A stretch of DNA of 64,000 nt from Krasilnikoviella flava (GTDB lineage: Bacteria > Actinomycetota > Actinomycetes > Actinomycetales > Cellulomonadaceae), in contig NZ_FUZQ01000005.1 of assembly GCF_900167525.1 (NCBI RefSeq), positions 124,001-188,000 on the forward strand, written 5' to 3'. Positions 16,059 to 24,924 of this stretch are shown piece after piece. The notes beneath the pieces were generated by a model. That model did no database searches. It was not told where the DNA came from and worked only from the letters and a program-made list of their open reading frames with translations. The position numbers and the translations under genes were made by a program. Every line of letters begins with the position of its first letter. Positions within the stretch are counted from its first letter, which is position 1.

Positions 16059-16772
16059 ATGACCAGCGACGACGCCGTGGCACCCCGCGCCGGGGCGCGG
16101 CGCGCCGCGCGGCTGCGCCGCCGGTGGGACCGCGAGGCCGCGGGCTACGACCAGGTGTTCACGGCCGCCGAGCGGCGGATGTTCCCCGGCCTGCGACGGC
16201 GCGTGTGCGCCCTGGCCGAGGGACGCACCCTCGAGATCGCCGTCGGCACGGGGCTCAACCTCGAGCACTACCCGCCCGCGGTGATCGACGGCACGCGCCC
16301 CGGTGGGTTCGTGGGTGTCGACCAGAGCGCCGGGATGCTCGACGTCGCGCGGCGCCGGGCCGCCGGCCTGGGGCTCGGCATCGACCCCGACGCCGACCTG
16401 CGCCGGGGCGACGCGCAGGCCCTCGACCTGCCCGACGACTCCTTCGACACCGTCGTGTGCACGTTCTCGCTGTGCGGCATCGGCGACGACCGGGCCGCCC
16501 TGGCCGAGATGACGCGGGTGCTGCGGCCGGGCGGCCTGCTCCTGCTGGCCGACCACGTGGCCTCCAGCGTCTGGCCGCTCCGCGCCCTGCAGGCGCTCGC
16601 GGACGTGGTGAGCGTGCCGCTGGCGGGGGAGCACTTCGGGCGGCGCCCGATGCGGTGGGTGCTCGCCCAGGGGCTCGCGATCGAGGAGCACGAGCGCACC
16701 CGGGCGGGCGTCGTCGAGCACGTGGCGGCGCGGCTGCCCGGGGTGCGGCCCGGCGCGGACGTCAGCCGCTGA
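16059..16772 (+). CDS. class I SAM-dependent methyltransferase (Methyltransf_11 type)
   Basis: A 237-residue protein with motif I LEIAVGTGLNLEHYP near residue 60, FVGVDQSAGMLDVARRRA near 85, GDAQALDLPDDSFDTVVCTF near 115-135 and EMTRVLRPGGLLLLADH near 155. It resembles ubiquinone/menaquinone-type and phospholipid methyltransferases, but the substrate is open. The ATG at 16059 has no clear ribosome site; GAACCT (16047-16052) 6 nt upstream is a weak leaderless -10. Its end overlaps the acylphosphatase gene tail-to-tail by 11 nt. Confidence 0.85.
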   Translation: MTSDDAVAPRAGARRAARLRRRWDREAAGYDQVFTAAERRMFPGLRRRVCALAEGRTLEIAVGTGLNLEHYPPAVIDGTRPGGFVGVDQSAGMLDVARRRAAGLGLGIDPDADLRRGDAQALDLPDDSFDTVVCTFSLCGIGDDRAALAEMTRVLRPGGLLLLADHVASSVWPLRALQALADVVSVPLAGEHFGRRPMRWVLAQGLAIEEHERTRAGVVEHVAARLPGVRPGADVSR

Positions 16773-17040
16773 CCACGAACGCGGTGTCGCCCCGCGGCGA
16801 CACCTCCTCGACGTCGACGGCCGACACCAGGGCGGCTGGCGGACCCTCGCGGAGGAACGCGAGCATCGCGTCCACGGCGTCCGGCCCGCCCTCGACCTCC
16901 GCCTCCACGGTGCCGTCGCGCAGATTGCGCACGGCGCCGACCACGCCGAGGCGCGCGGCGGCCTCGCGCGTCGCCCAGCGGAACCCGACGCCCTGCACGT
17001 GGCCGTGCACCCGCACCCGTCGCCGCACCGTGGTCGCCAT
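16762..17040 (-). CDS. acyP: acylphosphatase
   Basis: A 92-residue protein of normal family length. The signature GHVQGVGFRW (residues 13-22) carries the phosphate-binding loop with catalytic Arg21, and VRNLRDGTVEAEVEG contains the catalytic Asn. It hydrolyses carboxyl-phosphate bonds of acyl phosphates. ATG 17040 has GGGAGGGCGG directly upstream. It is convergent with the methyltransferase gene. Confidence 0.93.
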   Translation of the reverse strand: MATTVRRRVRVHGHVQGVGFRWATREAAARLGVVGAVRNLRDGTVEAEVEGGPDAVDAMLAFLREGPPAALVSAVDVEEVSPRGDTAFVVSG

Positions 17041-17100
17041 CCGCCCTCCCGTGCGCCCGTCGGTCGAAGAAGTCAGGCCGAAGAAGTCGCGTCGACGACG

Positions 17101-18546
17101 TCAGTCGAAGATGTCGCCGATGTCCCCGATGTCGTCGAGGATCCCGCCCAGGACCATCCCGCCGAGGACGGCGCCGAAGACGTCCGAGCCGCTCCGGCCC
17201 GGCTGCTGGCGCCGTCGCGGGTCGCCCTGCCAGCCGCCGCCGTACCCGCCGTTGTAGCCGCCGTCCCAGCGCTGCCCCTGGCCGCCGCGCGCGATGTCGC
17301 GGTGAGCGAGGGTGGCGGCCTCCGCGGCGAGCGCGGCGCCTCGGCGCGCGGCCGCGACCCCGCGCTCCGGGTCCTCGGCGGCGCGGGCCTGCGCGACCTC
17401 CCGCTCGGCCTCCGCAAGGCGCGTGCGGGCGTCCGGGCCCACGGGCGCGCGGTAGTCGTCGACCACCGACCGCGCCGTCGCGAGCTGCCGCTCGGCGTCG
17501 TCGAGCGCCGGCCCCAGGTGGGCGGACGCCCGCCGCAGCCGCTCGTCGCGCTCCGACTGCTCGGCGACGGCGTCGTCGAGCGCCGTGTTCGCCTCCCGGA
17601 CGCGGGTGAGCGCGCTCACCGGGTCGCCCGGCGCCCCGGGCGCGGGCAGGGTCGCCAGCGCCTCCTCGAGCGCGGCGACGGCGTCGTCGACCCGGCCGGC
17701 GCGGACGCCCGCGGGCAGCGCACGGGCCTGGGCGAGCTCGGCGCGGGACTCCGCGACGAGGGCGCCCAGGGCCGCCTCGGCGCGCAGCGCCTCCGCCTCG
17801 TAGTCGTCGACGGCGCGCAGCAGGCCCTCCGCCCGGCGCACCGCCTCCTCCGCCGCACGGGCGGCGGCGCCCGCCTCGGCCACCTGCTGCGTCGTCAGGC
17901 GCTTGCGCGCCGCGGCAGTGCTGCGGCCCGCGAACTCGAGCAGGCGCTCGGCCTGCTCGGGGTTGTCGGCGACGGGCAGCAGCGCCCGCTCGGCGTAGAG
18001 GCCGCGCAGCCGGTCGACGTCCGTCCGGGCCGCGGGGACGCCGTCGCGCACCCGCGCGAGCTCCGCGTCGACGCGGTCGACGACCTCGGGGGTCGACCGG
18101 ACCGTCTGCCGCAGCCCGGCCAGGCCGCGGTCCAGCTCGTCGAGGGAGCCGTCGGCCGAGCGGCACAGGTCGACGACCCGCGCCGACCACTCGCGCCGAT
18201 GCTGGTCCGTGTCCGGCACGTGGTCGTGCAGGAGCTGGTTGAGGTGGAACGCCTCGGCCAGCCGCTCGCGCGCCCGCCGCAGCGTGGGGGCCAGCTCGCG
18301 GGTCTCGCGCTCGCCCAGCTCCGCCTGGGCGAAGGACAGCTCGTCCTCCGCGAGGCGTGCTCGCTCGTCCGACCGCACGAGGGCCGAGCCCGCCTCCACG
18401 GCGAGCCGCTGGAGGTCCGCCTCGAGGTCCTGTGCGCGGCCGCGGGCCGCCCGCCGGCGGCGCACCGACCAGAGAGCCACCGCCGTCACCAGCACCACCA
18501 CGACGACCAGGCCCGTCACGATCCCGACGATCTGCCCCGCATCCAT
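17101..18546 (-). CDS. membrane-anchored coiled-coil protein related to the C-terminal part of TPM-domain proteins
   Basis: About 481 residues. A transmembrane helix (IVGIVTGLVVVVVLVTAVAL) lies at the N-terminus, followed by some 400 residues of Ala/Glu/Arg-rich heptad helices, and a Gly-rich tail (GGYNGGYGGGWQG) ending in VFGAVLGGMVLGGILDD. The tail and coiled coil resemble the second half of actinobacterial TPM-phosphatase-domain proteins, but the TPM domain itself is absent. ATG 18546 is chosen because TACGAT (18559-18554, complement) ends 7 nt before it. Function unknown; a cell-envelope scaffold is a guess. Confidence 0.7.
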   Translation of the reverse strand: MDAGQIVGIVTGLVVVVVLVTAVALWSVRRRRAARGRAQDLEADLQRLAVEAGSALVRSDERARLAEDELSFAQAELGERETRELAPTLRRARERLAEAFHLNQLLHDHVPDTDQHRREWSARVVDLCRSADGSLDELDRGLAGLRQTVRSTPEVVDRVDAELARVRDGVPAARTDVDRLRGLYAERALLPVADNPEQAERLLEFAGRSTAAARKRLTTQQVAEAGAAARAAEEAVRRAEGLLRAVDDYEAEALRAEAALGALVAESRAELAQARALPAGVRAGRVDDAVAALEEALATLPAPGAPGDPVSALTRVREANTALDDAVAEQSERDERLRRASAHLGPALDDAERQLATARSVVDDYRAPVGPDARTRLAEAEREVAQARAAEDPERGVAAARRGAALAAEAATLAHRDIARGGQGQRWDGGYNGGYGGGWQGDPRRRQQPGRSGSDVFGAVLGGMVLGGILDDIGDIGDIFD

Positions 18547-18597
18547 GGTGGGCATCGTAGGCGGCGCAGGCCACGACCGGGGACCGCCGCAACGGGT

Positions 18598-18639
18598 GCG
18601 GGCCGGTGCGGCCGGGATCACCCGGCCGCACCGGCCCGC
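18598..18639. terminator. 19-bp perfect hairpin after the copper module
   Basis: Arms 18598-18616 and 18621-18639 pair perfectly around an ATCA loop. It lies 28 nt after the copC-like stop and before the promoter of the next leftward gene, so it separates the two units. There is no T-tract, as usual in such GC-rich genomes. Confidence 0.75.
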
Positions 18640-18666
18640 GAGCGTGGCCGACGGATCGTCGGCGTG

Positions 18667-19326
18667 TCAGTCGCGACGCCGCGCGAGCCGCAGCGCCACG
18701 AGCACGGCCGCGCCCGCCAGCGCGACGACCCCGCCCGCGATGCCGAGCACCACGACCAGCTCGGACGCGCCGCCGCCGTCCGCGCTGCCCGTCGCGTCGC
18801 CGCCCCCAGCGCCGTCGGAAGCGCCGTCTGCGTCGCCGTCGGTCGCCGCCGCGGGGGACCCGCAGGGCGTGGCGTCCGCGGCCGGGGAGGCGGTGGACGC
18901 GGATCCGGCGGGCGGGTCGTACGTGAACGAGAACTCGCCGGAGGTCGGGTGCCCGTCCGCCGAGACGATCCGCCAGTCGACGGTGTACTCGCCGGCGGCG
19001 CCGAGGGTGACCGGCACCGACACGGTGCGGTCCTGCGTGCTCGGGCACCCAGTCGCGTGGTCGGTGCCGTCGACGTCCGTCACGGTGACGACCGTGCTGG
19101 ACCCCTCGGCGGCCAGGTCGAGCACCACGTCGTCGAACGTCACGTCGACCGTCTCGGGTGCCTCGGTGACGGTCGACCCCGTGCCCGGCACGGTGCCGAC
19201 CACGACGTTGTGCGCGCTCGCGGGAGCTGCCGCGGCGACGGCGCCCAGGGTGGCGAGGCCGAGGGCGAGCGTCCCGCCCACGGCGAGGGCGCGGCGCGCA
19301 CCCGCGACCCGGCTGCCCGCCGTCAT
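18667..19326 (-). CDS. CopC-domain copper-binding protein with C-terminal membrane anchor
   Basis: A 219-residue exported protein. A signal peptide (ALAVGGTLALGLATLGAVAA, cleavage after APASA) leaves His as the first mature residue (HNVVVGTVPGTGSTV), the Cu(II)-binding N-terminal His typical of CopC. The CopC beta-sandwich continues to DWRIVSADGHPTSGEFSFTY, with a second conserved His. An Ala/Gly/Asp-rich linker, a transmembrane helix (LVVVLGIAGGVVALAGAAVL) and RLARRRD follow. Its ATG overlaps the upstream gene's stop (ATGA). Confidence 0.85.
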   Translation of the reverse strand: MTAGSRVAGARRALAVGGTLALGLATLGAVAAAAPASAHNVVVGTVPGTGSTVTEAPETVDVTFDDVVLDLAAEGSSTVVTVTDVDGTDHATGCPSTQDRTVSVPVTLGAAGEYTVDWRIVSADGHPTSGEFSFTYDPPAGSASTASPAADATPCGSPAAATDGDADGASDGAGGGDATGSADGGGASELVVVLGIAGGVVALAGAAVLVALRLARRRD

Positions 19327-20129
19327 CGCTGCTCGGTCCGGTCGGCGCGGGCCCGCGTGCGTGCGAGGGCGGCGACGCCCGTCACCGCGCCCACGAGGCC
19401 GAGCCCCAGGCCCGCCGCGCCCAGCGCCAGGGGCAGGGTCGAGGAGCCGTCGTCCGCGACGGCCGTGCCGGTGTCGGCGCCGGTAGCGGTGGCGGTGGCG
19501 GCGTCGGACGACGCGCCCTGCGCCGCGTCCTCGGTCGCCGGGACGACCTGCAGGACAGGGGCGGGCAGCTCGGGCTCGGTGTCGCCGGACGCCTCCTGGT
19601 CCCACGCGACGACCTCGCCGTCGGAGTAGGTCTGCGTGGCGGGCAGGATGAGCGCGTCGACGCCCTCGGGGACCGCGCCTGCCGACACGGTGAACCGGAG
19701 GAACTCGCCCGGCGCGATGCCGGCGTCGGCGCCGTCCGCGGTCCACTCGATGCTCGCCGGGGCCTCGGTGACGTCGGTGCCGTGCACCTCGACCGGCTCG
19801 GGCAGGGGCGCCTGGACGACCTTCGCCGTCCAGCCCGGCACGGGCTCGACCGAGACGCTGGTGAACGGCGTGTCGGTCGGGAGGTCGACCTTCACCGCGG
19901 TGGTGGACGCCTCGGCGGACTCGTTGGGGACCTTGAAGGTGAGCGTCGCGTACGACCCGGCCTCCACCGCGTCGGGGGTCACGGTCACGTGCGCGGAGGC
20001 TGCGGCCGCGCCGAGCACGAGCGCGGGGACGGCGAGGGCGGCGGCGCCGGCGAGGCGGCGGGAAGTGCGGCCGCGGCGGGCGGTCGCGGCGGTGGGCATG
20101 GTGGGCATGGTGGGCACGGGTGTAGGCAT
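19323..20129 (-). CDS. YcnI-like (DUF1775) exported copper-binding protein
   Basis: A 268-residue protein. The signal peptide (LAGAAALAVPALVLGAAAASA) is cleaved before HVTVTPDAVEAGSYATLTFK, again exposing an N-terminal His, the Cu(II) ligand of YcnI proteins. The DUF1775 domain runs to about residue 175, then a low-complexity Ala/Thr linker and a C-terminal transmembrane helix. ATG 20129 has AGGAG about 9 nt upstream (complement of 20139-20143). It is co-translated with the CopC gene. Together they probably handle extracytoplasmic copper. Confidence 0.85.
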   Translation of the reverse strand: MPTPVPTMPTMPTAATARRGRTSRRLAGAAALAVPALVLGAAAASAHVTVTPDAVEAGSYATLTFKVPNESAEASTTAVKVDLPTDTPFTSVSVEPVPGWTAKVVQAPLPEPVEVHGTDVTEAPASIEWTADGADAGIAPGEFLRFTVSAGAVPEGVDALILPATQTYSDGEVVAWDQEASGDTEPELPAPVLQVVPATEDAAQGASSDAATATATGADTGTAVADDGSSTLPLALGAAGLGLGLVGAVTGVAALARTRARADRTEQR

Positions 20130-20166
20130 GGCTGTCTGCTCCTGGTGTGTCAGGTGGTCGTGGGAC

Positions 20167-20187
20167 GACGAGGGACCCGCCCTCGTC
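20167..20187. terminator. 8-bp hairpin downstream of the 212-aa membrane protein gene
   Basis: Arms 20167-20174 and 20180-20187 pair perfectly around ACCCG. It lies between the stop at 20209 and the ycnI start on the same strand, so it may be a weak terminator or an intercistronic stabiliser. Confidence 0.4.
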
Positions 20188-20208
20188 CGACGACGGACCA
20201 GGGCAGGG

Positions 20209-20847
20209 TCAGGCGGCGCGCGCGAGGGCGCCCGGGAGCAGCGGGGGCCCGCGCGGGGGAGTGCTCCGTCGGGAGCGCCACGGGTGGGGCCGCCAGGCGC
20301 GGCCGACGACGACCCCGGGCTCGCGCACCACGAGCGGCGCGGGCGGGCCCAGCACGAGGACCGCGACGTGCCGCAGGTGGCTCGCGACGTTTGCCGCCGC
20401 CCGGTCGCCTGCCGCGAGCAGCAGGGCCGTGAGCACCACGGCGGCGGCGTGCGCGGCGAGCATCCAGGTGGTGGTGCGCGGGTCGTCCGCGTGGTGCAGG
20501 TGCAGCGTGGTGCCGGTGGCGGGCGACAGAGAGCCCGGGCCGAGGGCATGCCCGGCGTGCCCGCTGAGCACGATGGCCGTGGCGGAGCCGTCGCCCGCGG
20601 CGCCGAGCACCGACAGGGCGGTGTGCTGCACCAGCTGCAGCGCGACCATCGCGGGCAGCAACCGCCGCAGGGTCAGGCGGCGCCGGGCGGTCCACACCGC
20701 GAGCGGCGCGGTGAGCGCCAGCACGACGAACCAGGCGAGGGGTGCCCCGGGGAGCGAGCCGCCGGCCAGCAGGTGGGCGGCGGCAGCGATGCTGAGCGTC
20801 GTGCCGGCGACGAGGAGCTCGCGCGTACGACGGACGACCACGGGCAC
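20209..20847 (-). CDS. actinobacterial membrane protein of the copper module
   Basis: A 212-residue protein with about five hydrophobic helices (LLVAGTTLSIAAAAHLLAGG, APLAWFVVLALTAPLAVW, LLPAMVALQLVQHTALSVLG, WMLAAHAAAVVLTALLLAAG) and a His-rich loop (GHAGHALG, TTLHLHHADDPRTT) between helices 3 and 4 that could bind metal. Proteins like it often sit beside ycnI and copC in actinobacteria; no function is established. GTG 20847 is set by TAGGGT (20859-20854, complement) 6 nt upstream. The C-terminal Arg/Pro-rich end is poorly conserved in character. Confidence 0.7.
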   Translation of the reverse strand: MPVVVRRTRELLVAGTTLSIAAAAHLLAGGSLPGAPLAWFVVLALTAPLAVWTARRRLTLRRLLPAMVALQLVQHTALSVLGAAGDGSATAIVLSGHAGHALGPGSLSPATGTTLHLHHADDPRTTTWMLAAHAAAVVLTALLLAAGDRAAANVASHLRHVAVLVLGPPAPLVVREPGVVVGRAWRPHPWRSRRSTPPRGPPLLPGALARAA

Positions 20848-20954
20848 CCCCGCACCCTATCGCGCGCACGGGCCGGCTCCGGCGCCCGACCGGGGGAGAC
20901 GCGTCGGGCGGGACGCCGTGGCCGGCGCGCGGACCTGGGCTACGGTGGGCCGCA

Positions 20955-21068
20955 CGACACGGGGTGCGTCCCGACGTCGCCGACCGGGTCCCCGACCCGT
21001 CCGGCGCCAGGGGCGCTGAGAGCACACCCGTCGAACCTGATCTAGCTCGTACTAGCGAAGGGATGTCG
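20955..21068 (+). promoter_or_regulatory. TPP riboswitch (THI element)
   Basis: All core pieces of the thiamine pyrophosphate aptamer are present in order: GGGGTGC (20961-20967), GCTGAGAG (21014-21021), ACCCGTCGAACCTGATCTAG (21026-21045) and CGAAGGGA (21055-21062). The closing P1 helix pairs 20955-20959 with 21064-21068. The conserved GAAGGGA sits 8 nt before ATG 21071 and is also the only ribosome site, so TPP binding would hide the Shine-Dalgarno directly. Regulation of the thiD-tenA gene by translation block is inferred. Confidence 0.95.
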
Positions 21069-21070
21069 AC

Positions 21071-22732
21071 ATGAGTGCGCGCGCACCTGAAGACAGCTCC
21101 GCAGGCGCCACCGGCCCTGCACCCGTCCCCACCCGTACCGTGACCACCGGTACGGTCCCCAGCCGGCCCCGCGTCCTGGCGGTCGCGGGCTCCGACCCGT
21201 CGGGCGGCGCCGGGATCCAGGCGGACCTCAAGTCGATCGCCGCCGCCGGCGGCTACGGGATGGCGGCCGTCACCGCGCTGACCGTGCAGAACACGCAGGG
21301 CGTGCGCGACGTGCACGTCCCGCCGGCCACGTTCCTGGCCGCGCAGCTCGAGGCCCTCGCCGACGACGTCCACGTCGACGCGGTGAAGATCGGGATGCTC
21401 GGCTCCGCCCCCGTGGCCGAGGCCGTGGGCGCCTGGTTGGACGGCCTGCCGCGCGCCGCCACGACGACGCGACCCGCTGTCGTCCTCGACCCGGTGATGG
21501 TGGCCACGAGCGGCGACCGGCTGCTCGACCCGGAGGCGGAGCGCGCGGTGCGTGACCTGCTCGGGCGCGTCGACGTCGTGACGCCGAACCTGCCGGAGCT
21601 CGCGGTGCTGGCACAGGAGCCGACGGTGACCGACTGGGCCGCGGCGCTGGAGCAGGCCCGCCGGCTCGCGGCGCGCCACGGGGTGCTGGTCGTCGCCAAG
21701 GGCGGCCACCTGGGTCAGGCCGCCGGGAGCGCCGCGGGAGCCGAGCACGGTGCCCCCGACGCCCTGGTCGGTCCGGACGGCGTGCTGGTCGAGCTGGCGG
21801 GGGAGCGGCTGCGCACGACGTCGACCCACGGGTCCGGCTGCTCGCTCTCGAGCGGCCTGGCCACCAGGTTCGCGCGCACGGGCGACTGGGCCGACGCGCT
21901 GCACGGCACGAAGGCGTGGCTCACCGCGGCGATCCGCGCGGGCGAGGCGCTGCGCGTGGGCGAGGGGCACGGCCCCGTCGACCACCTGGTGGGTCTCCGC
22001 GGCCTGCCCGCCGACACCGCCCCCGCTCCGGCGGGCCCTGGGTCCGGGGGCGACCTCGTGGCCCTGTGGTGGGAGGACGCCGCGCCGGTGCGCGCCGCGA
22101 TCGACGACCTCGCCTTCGTGCGCGCGCTGGGCGACGGGACGCTCGGCGCCGACCACTTCCGCACGTACCTCGAGCAGGACGCGATCTACCTGCGCGAGTA
22201 CGCGCGCTGCCTGGCGCGGGCGAGCGAGCTCGCCCCGACGCGGGCCGAGCAGGCGTTCTGGGCCGGCGGGGCGCACGGCGCCCTGGTCACCGAGCTCGAC
22301 CTGCACACGCGGTGGCTGGGCGGTGAGCCGCAGGACGTGCCGGCCAGCCCGACGACGTCCGCCTACCTCGACCACCTGCGCGCGGCCGGCGACGACTACG
22401 CGACCCTCGTGGCCGCCGTCCTGCCCTGCTACTGGATCTACCAGGACGTGGGGGAGCGGCTCGCCGCCCGCAACCACCCGCTCCACCCGTACGCCGCGTG
22501 GTTGGGCACCTACGCGGACGAGTCCTTCGCGGCCGCTACGCGCGAGGCCGCCGCGATCCTGCGCCGGGCCGCCGCGGCGGCCGACGCGCGCACCCGTGAC
22601 CGGATGGCGGCGGCGTTCCGCACGGCCTGCGAGCACGAGCTGGCGTTCTTCGATCAGACGGGCCTGCCAGGCCCTTCGGGGGCGGCGCGTGGCGCGGACC
22701 GCCGTCGCGCGGAGCCCGTCGTCGCGGGCTGA
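21071..22732 (+). CDS. thiD: bifunctional hydroxymethylpyrimidine(-phosphate) kinase / thiaminase II (ThiD-TenA fusion)
   Basis: A 553-residue fusion. Residues 35-305 are ThiD: VAGSDPSGGAGIQADLKSIA, VKIGMLGSA, VVLDPVMVATSGD, VTPNLPELAVLA and the anion-hole motif STHGSGCSLSS. Residues 325-535 are TenA: WWEDAAPVRAAI, FRTYLEQDAIYL and the catalytic Cys453 in LPCYWIYQDVG. ThiD phosphorylates HMP and HMP-P; TenA releases or salvages HMP from amino-HMP/thiamine breakdown products. The gene stands alone behind the TPP riboswitch and ends at a strong hairpin. ThiE and ThiM are not in the window. Confidence 0.94.
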   Translation: MSARAPEDSSAGATGPAPVPTRTVTTGTVPSRPRVLAVAGSDPSGGAGIQADLKSIAAAGGYGMAAVTALTVQNTQGVRDVHVPPATFLAAQLEALADDVHVDAVKIGMLGSAPVAEAVGAWLDGLPRAATTTRPAVVLDPVMVATSGDRLLDPEAERAVRDLLGRVDVVTPNLPELAVLAQEPTVTDWAAALEQARRLAARHGVLVVAKGGHLGQAAGSAAGAEHGAPDALVGPDGVLVELAGERLRTTSTHGSGCSLSSGLATRFARTGDWADALHGTKAWLTAAIRAGEALRVGEGHGPVDHLVGLRGLPADTAPAPAGPGSGGDLVALWWEDAAPVRAAIDDLAFVRALGDGTLGADHFRTYLEQDAIYLREYARCLARASELAPTRAEQAFWAGGAHGALVTELDLHTRWLGGEPQDVPASPTTSAYLDHLRAAGDDYATLVAAVLPCYWIYQDVGERLAARNHPLHPYAAWLGTYADESFAAATREAAAILRRAAAAADARTRDRMAAAFRTACEHELAFFDQTGLPGPSGAARGADRRRAEPVVAG

Positions 22733-22757
22733 GCCGGGCCCTCCCAGGTCCGTCGCA

Positions 22758-22790
22758 GGATCCCGCCGTCGCACCCCGACGGCGGGATCC
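22758..22790. terminator. 14-bp perfect hairpin after thiD-tenA
   Basis: Arms 22758-22771 and 22777-22790 are exact complements (GGATCCCGCCGTCG) around a CACCC loop. It starts 26 nt after the stop codon and precedes the next gene's promoter region. There is no T-tract. Confidence 0.75.
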
Positions 22791-22875
22791 CGCGGCGGTA
22801 AGCGGTGTCCCGCGTTCGGGGGCGCACCGCGTGACCGGGGCAAGTGTGTCGGAGGCGAGTGACAGAATAGGTGTG

Positions 22876-24924
22876 ATGCCCGACACGAAGCGCACTTCGC
22901 GCAGCCGCAACCGAGGCGCACGCCGCGCCGATCCCTACGACAGTCCCAGGAGGAGCCCCGCCTCCTCCGCACCCCATCGGCCCGCCGCGCCCGGCACCCC
23001 GCCGGGCCGCGCCGAGGGCCCGCCCGGCCGGACGGGAACCGCGGCCCCCGCCGCCCCGGTGGGGTCCGAACTCTCCACGTTCGCGTCGGTGCGCCGGCTC
23101 TACCCGTACGTTCGACCGGCGATGCCGCGCATGGTCGGAGGCCTCATCTCCGCCCTCGGCGCGAGCCTCGCCGCGCTGGCGATCCCGCGCGTGCTGCAGA
23201 CCCTCGTCGAGGGCCCGCTCGCCGAGGGCGCGGCGGCCCACGACCTGGGCGCCCTCGTCGTGCCCGTCCTCCTCGTGCTCGGCCTCGGCGTCGCCGAGGC
23301 CGGGCTCGTCCTCCTGCGCCGCAACCTCGTGATGTACCCCGGCACCCGGGTCGAGGCCGAGCTGCGGATGGCGCTGTTCCGCCACCTGCAGGACCTGCCC
23401 GTCGCGTTCCACGACCGCTGGCCCGGCGGCCAGCTGCTGAGCCGGATCATGGGCGACCTCGGCCTGCTGCGACGCTGGCTGGTCTTCGGCCTCCTGCAGC
23501 TGATCGTCAGCATCGTGACGATCGTGGTCGGGGTGGGCATCCTGCTGGCCACCGCCGGCTGGCTCGGCCTCGTGTACCTCGCGGGCGCGATCCCGGTGAC
23601 CGTCATCGCGTTCCGCTTCTCGCGGCGGTACCGCGTCATCGCGCGCCTGTCGCAGGACCAGTCGGGCGACCTCGCCACCACCGTCGAGGAGTCCGTGCAC
23701 GGGATCCGCGTGCTCAAGGCGTTCGGCCGGGGACGCGACGCCCTCGACTCGTTCACCGACCAGGCGGAGGAGCTGCGCCGCACGGAGATCCGCAAGGCGG
23801 GCAACCAGGCCACGGTCACCACGTCGCTGCAGCTCATCCCCGAGGTCACGCTGGCCGTCTGCCTCGTGCTCGGCACGGTGCTCGCCGCACAGGGGCAGAT
23901 CACCGTCGGCGGCCTCGTGGCGTTCTTCCTCACGACCGCCGTGATCAACGGTCCCGTGGTCGACCTCGGGATGACCCTGTCGATGACGCTCAACGCCCGC
24001 ACCGCCGTCGACCGCTTCTTCGAGGTCATGGAGACCCCGAACCCGCTGGCCGACCCCGCCGACCCGGTCGACGCGCCCGACGCGCGCGGCCACGTGGAGC
24101 TGCGCGACGTCACCTTCCGCTACGAGGACTCGGCGCGCCCGGTCCTGGAGCACGTCGACCTCGAGCTGCCCGTCGGCACGACGACGGCGCTCGTCGGGCT
24201 CACCGGGTCGGGCAAGTCGACCCTGGCGATGGTGGTGCCCCGCATCTTCGACGTCACCGGCGGCGAGGTGCTGCTCGACGGCGTGGACCTGCGGCGCATG
24301 CGCCGGCACGACGTGCGCCGCGCGGTCGCGGTCGCGTTCGAGGACCCGACGCTGTTCTCGGCGTCGGTGCGCGACAACGTGCTCCTCGGCGTCCCCGAGT
24401 CGGGCCCGGATGCGGTCCCCGAGGCCGAGCGCGAGCGGCGGCTGCACGAGGCGGTCGAGGTGGCCCAGGCCGGGTTCGTCGCCGACCTGCCGCAGGGCGT
24501 CGAGACGCGCATCGGCGAGGAGGGGTTGTCCCTCTCGGGCGGGCAGCGCCAGCGGCTCGCGCTCGCCCGCGCCATCGCGGCCAGGCCGGCCGTGCTCGTG
24601 CTCGACGACCCGCTGTCCGCGCTCGACGTCGCGACCGAGGAGGCCGTCACCACACGCCTGCGCGAGGTGCTCGACGGCACGACCAGCCTCGTCATCGCGC
24701 ACCGCCCGTCCACCGTGGCGCTCGCGGACCGCGTCGCCGTGCTGCAGGACGGCCGGATCACGGCCGTAGGTACCCATCGCGACCTGCTCGCCACCGACGC
24801 CCACTACCGGCACGTCATCTCCAGCCTGGAGCAGGACTGGGAGGAGTGCGCCGAGCACTCCGACCGGGAGGATTCCGAGCCGGACCAGACCGAGCAGGCC
24901 CAGACCGAGGAGGTCCAGCGGTGA
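22876..24924 (+). CDS. ABC exporter subunit A (heterodimer partner with degenerate Walker B)
   Basis: A 682-residue half-transporter with a disordered Pro/Arg-rich N-terminus (~60 residues), six transmembrane helices (residues 80-370) and an ATPase domain: Walker [12 protein letters not shown], signature [16 protein letters not shown], Walker [13 protein letters not shown]. The catalytic Glu after Walker B is Asp here, so its own ATP site should hydrolyse poorly. ATG 22876 follows CAGAAT (22863-22868) by 7 nt. The next gene overlaps by 4 nt and encodes the complementary subunit. It belongs to the TM287/288- or BmrCD-type heterodimeric exporters; the substrate is unknown. Confidence 0.9.
   Translation: MPDTKRTSRSRNRGARRADPYDSPRRSPASSAPHRPAAPGTPPGRAEGPPGRTGTAAPAAPVGSELSTFASVRRLYPYVRPAMPRMVGGLISALGASLAALAIPRVLQTLVEGPLAEGAAAHDLGALVVPVLLVLGLGVAEAGLVLLRRNLVMYPGTRVEAELRMALFRHLQDLPVAFHDRWPGGQLLSRIMGDLGLLRRWLVFGLLQLIVSIVTIVVGVGILLATAGWLGLVYLAGAIPVTVIAFRFSRRYRVIARLSQDQSGDLATTVEESVHGIRVLKAFGRGRDALDSFTDQAEELRRTEIRKAGNQATVTTSLQLIPEVTLAVCLVLGTVLAAQGQITVGGLVAFFLTTAVINGPVVDLGMTLSMTLNARTAVDRFFEVMETPNPLADPADPVDAPDARGHVELRDVTFRYEDSARPVLEHVDLELPVGTTTALVGLTGSGKSTLAMVVPRIFDVTGGEVLLDGVDLRRMRRHDVRRAVAVAFEDPTLFSASVRDNVLLGVPESGPDAVPEAERERRLHEAVEVAQAGFVADLPQGVETRIGEEGLSLSGGQRQRLALARAIAARPAVLVLDDPLSALDVATEEAVTTRLREVLDGTTSLVIAHRPSTVALADRVAVLQDGRITAVGTHRDLLATDAHYRHVISSLEQDWEECAEHSDREDSEPDQTEQAQTEEVQR

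Noticed and set aside
16268-19048. A 926-codon leftward open frame
   Set aside because: Low-complexity Arg/Ala/Gly translation overlapping four well-supported genes; GC-rich third positions keep such frames open.
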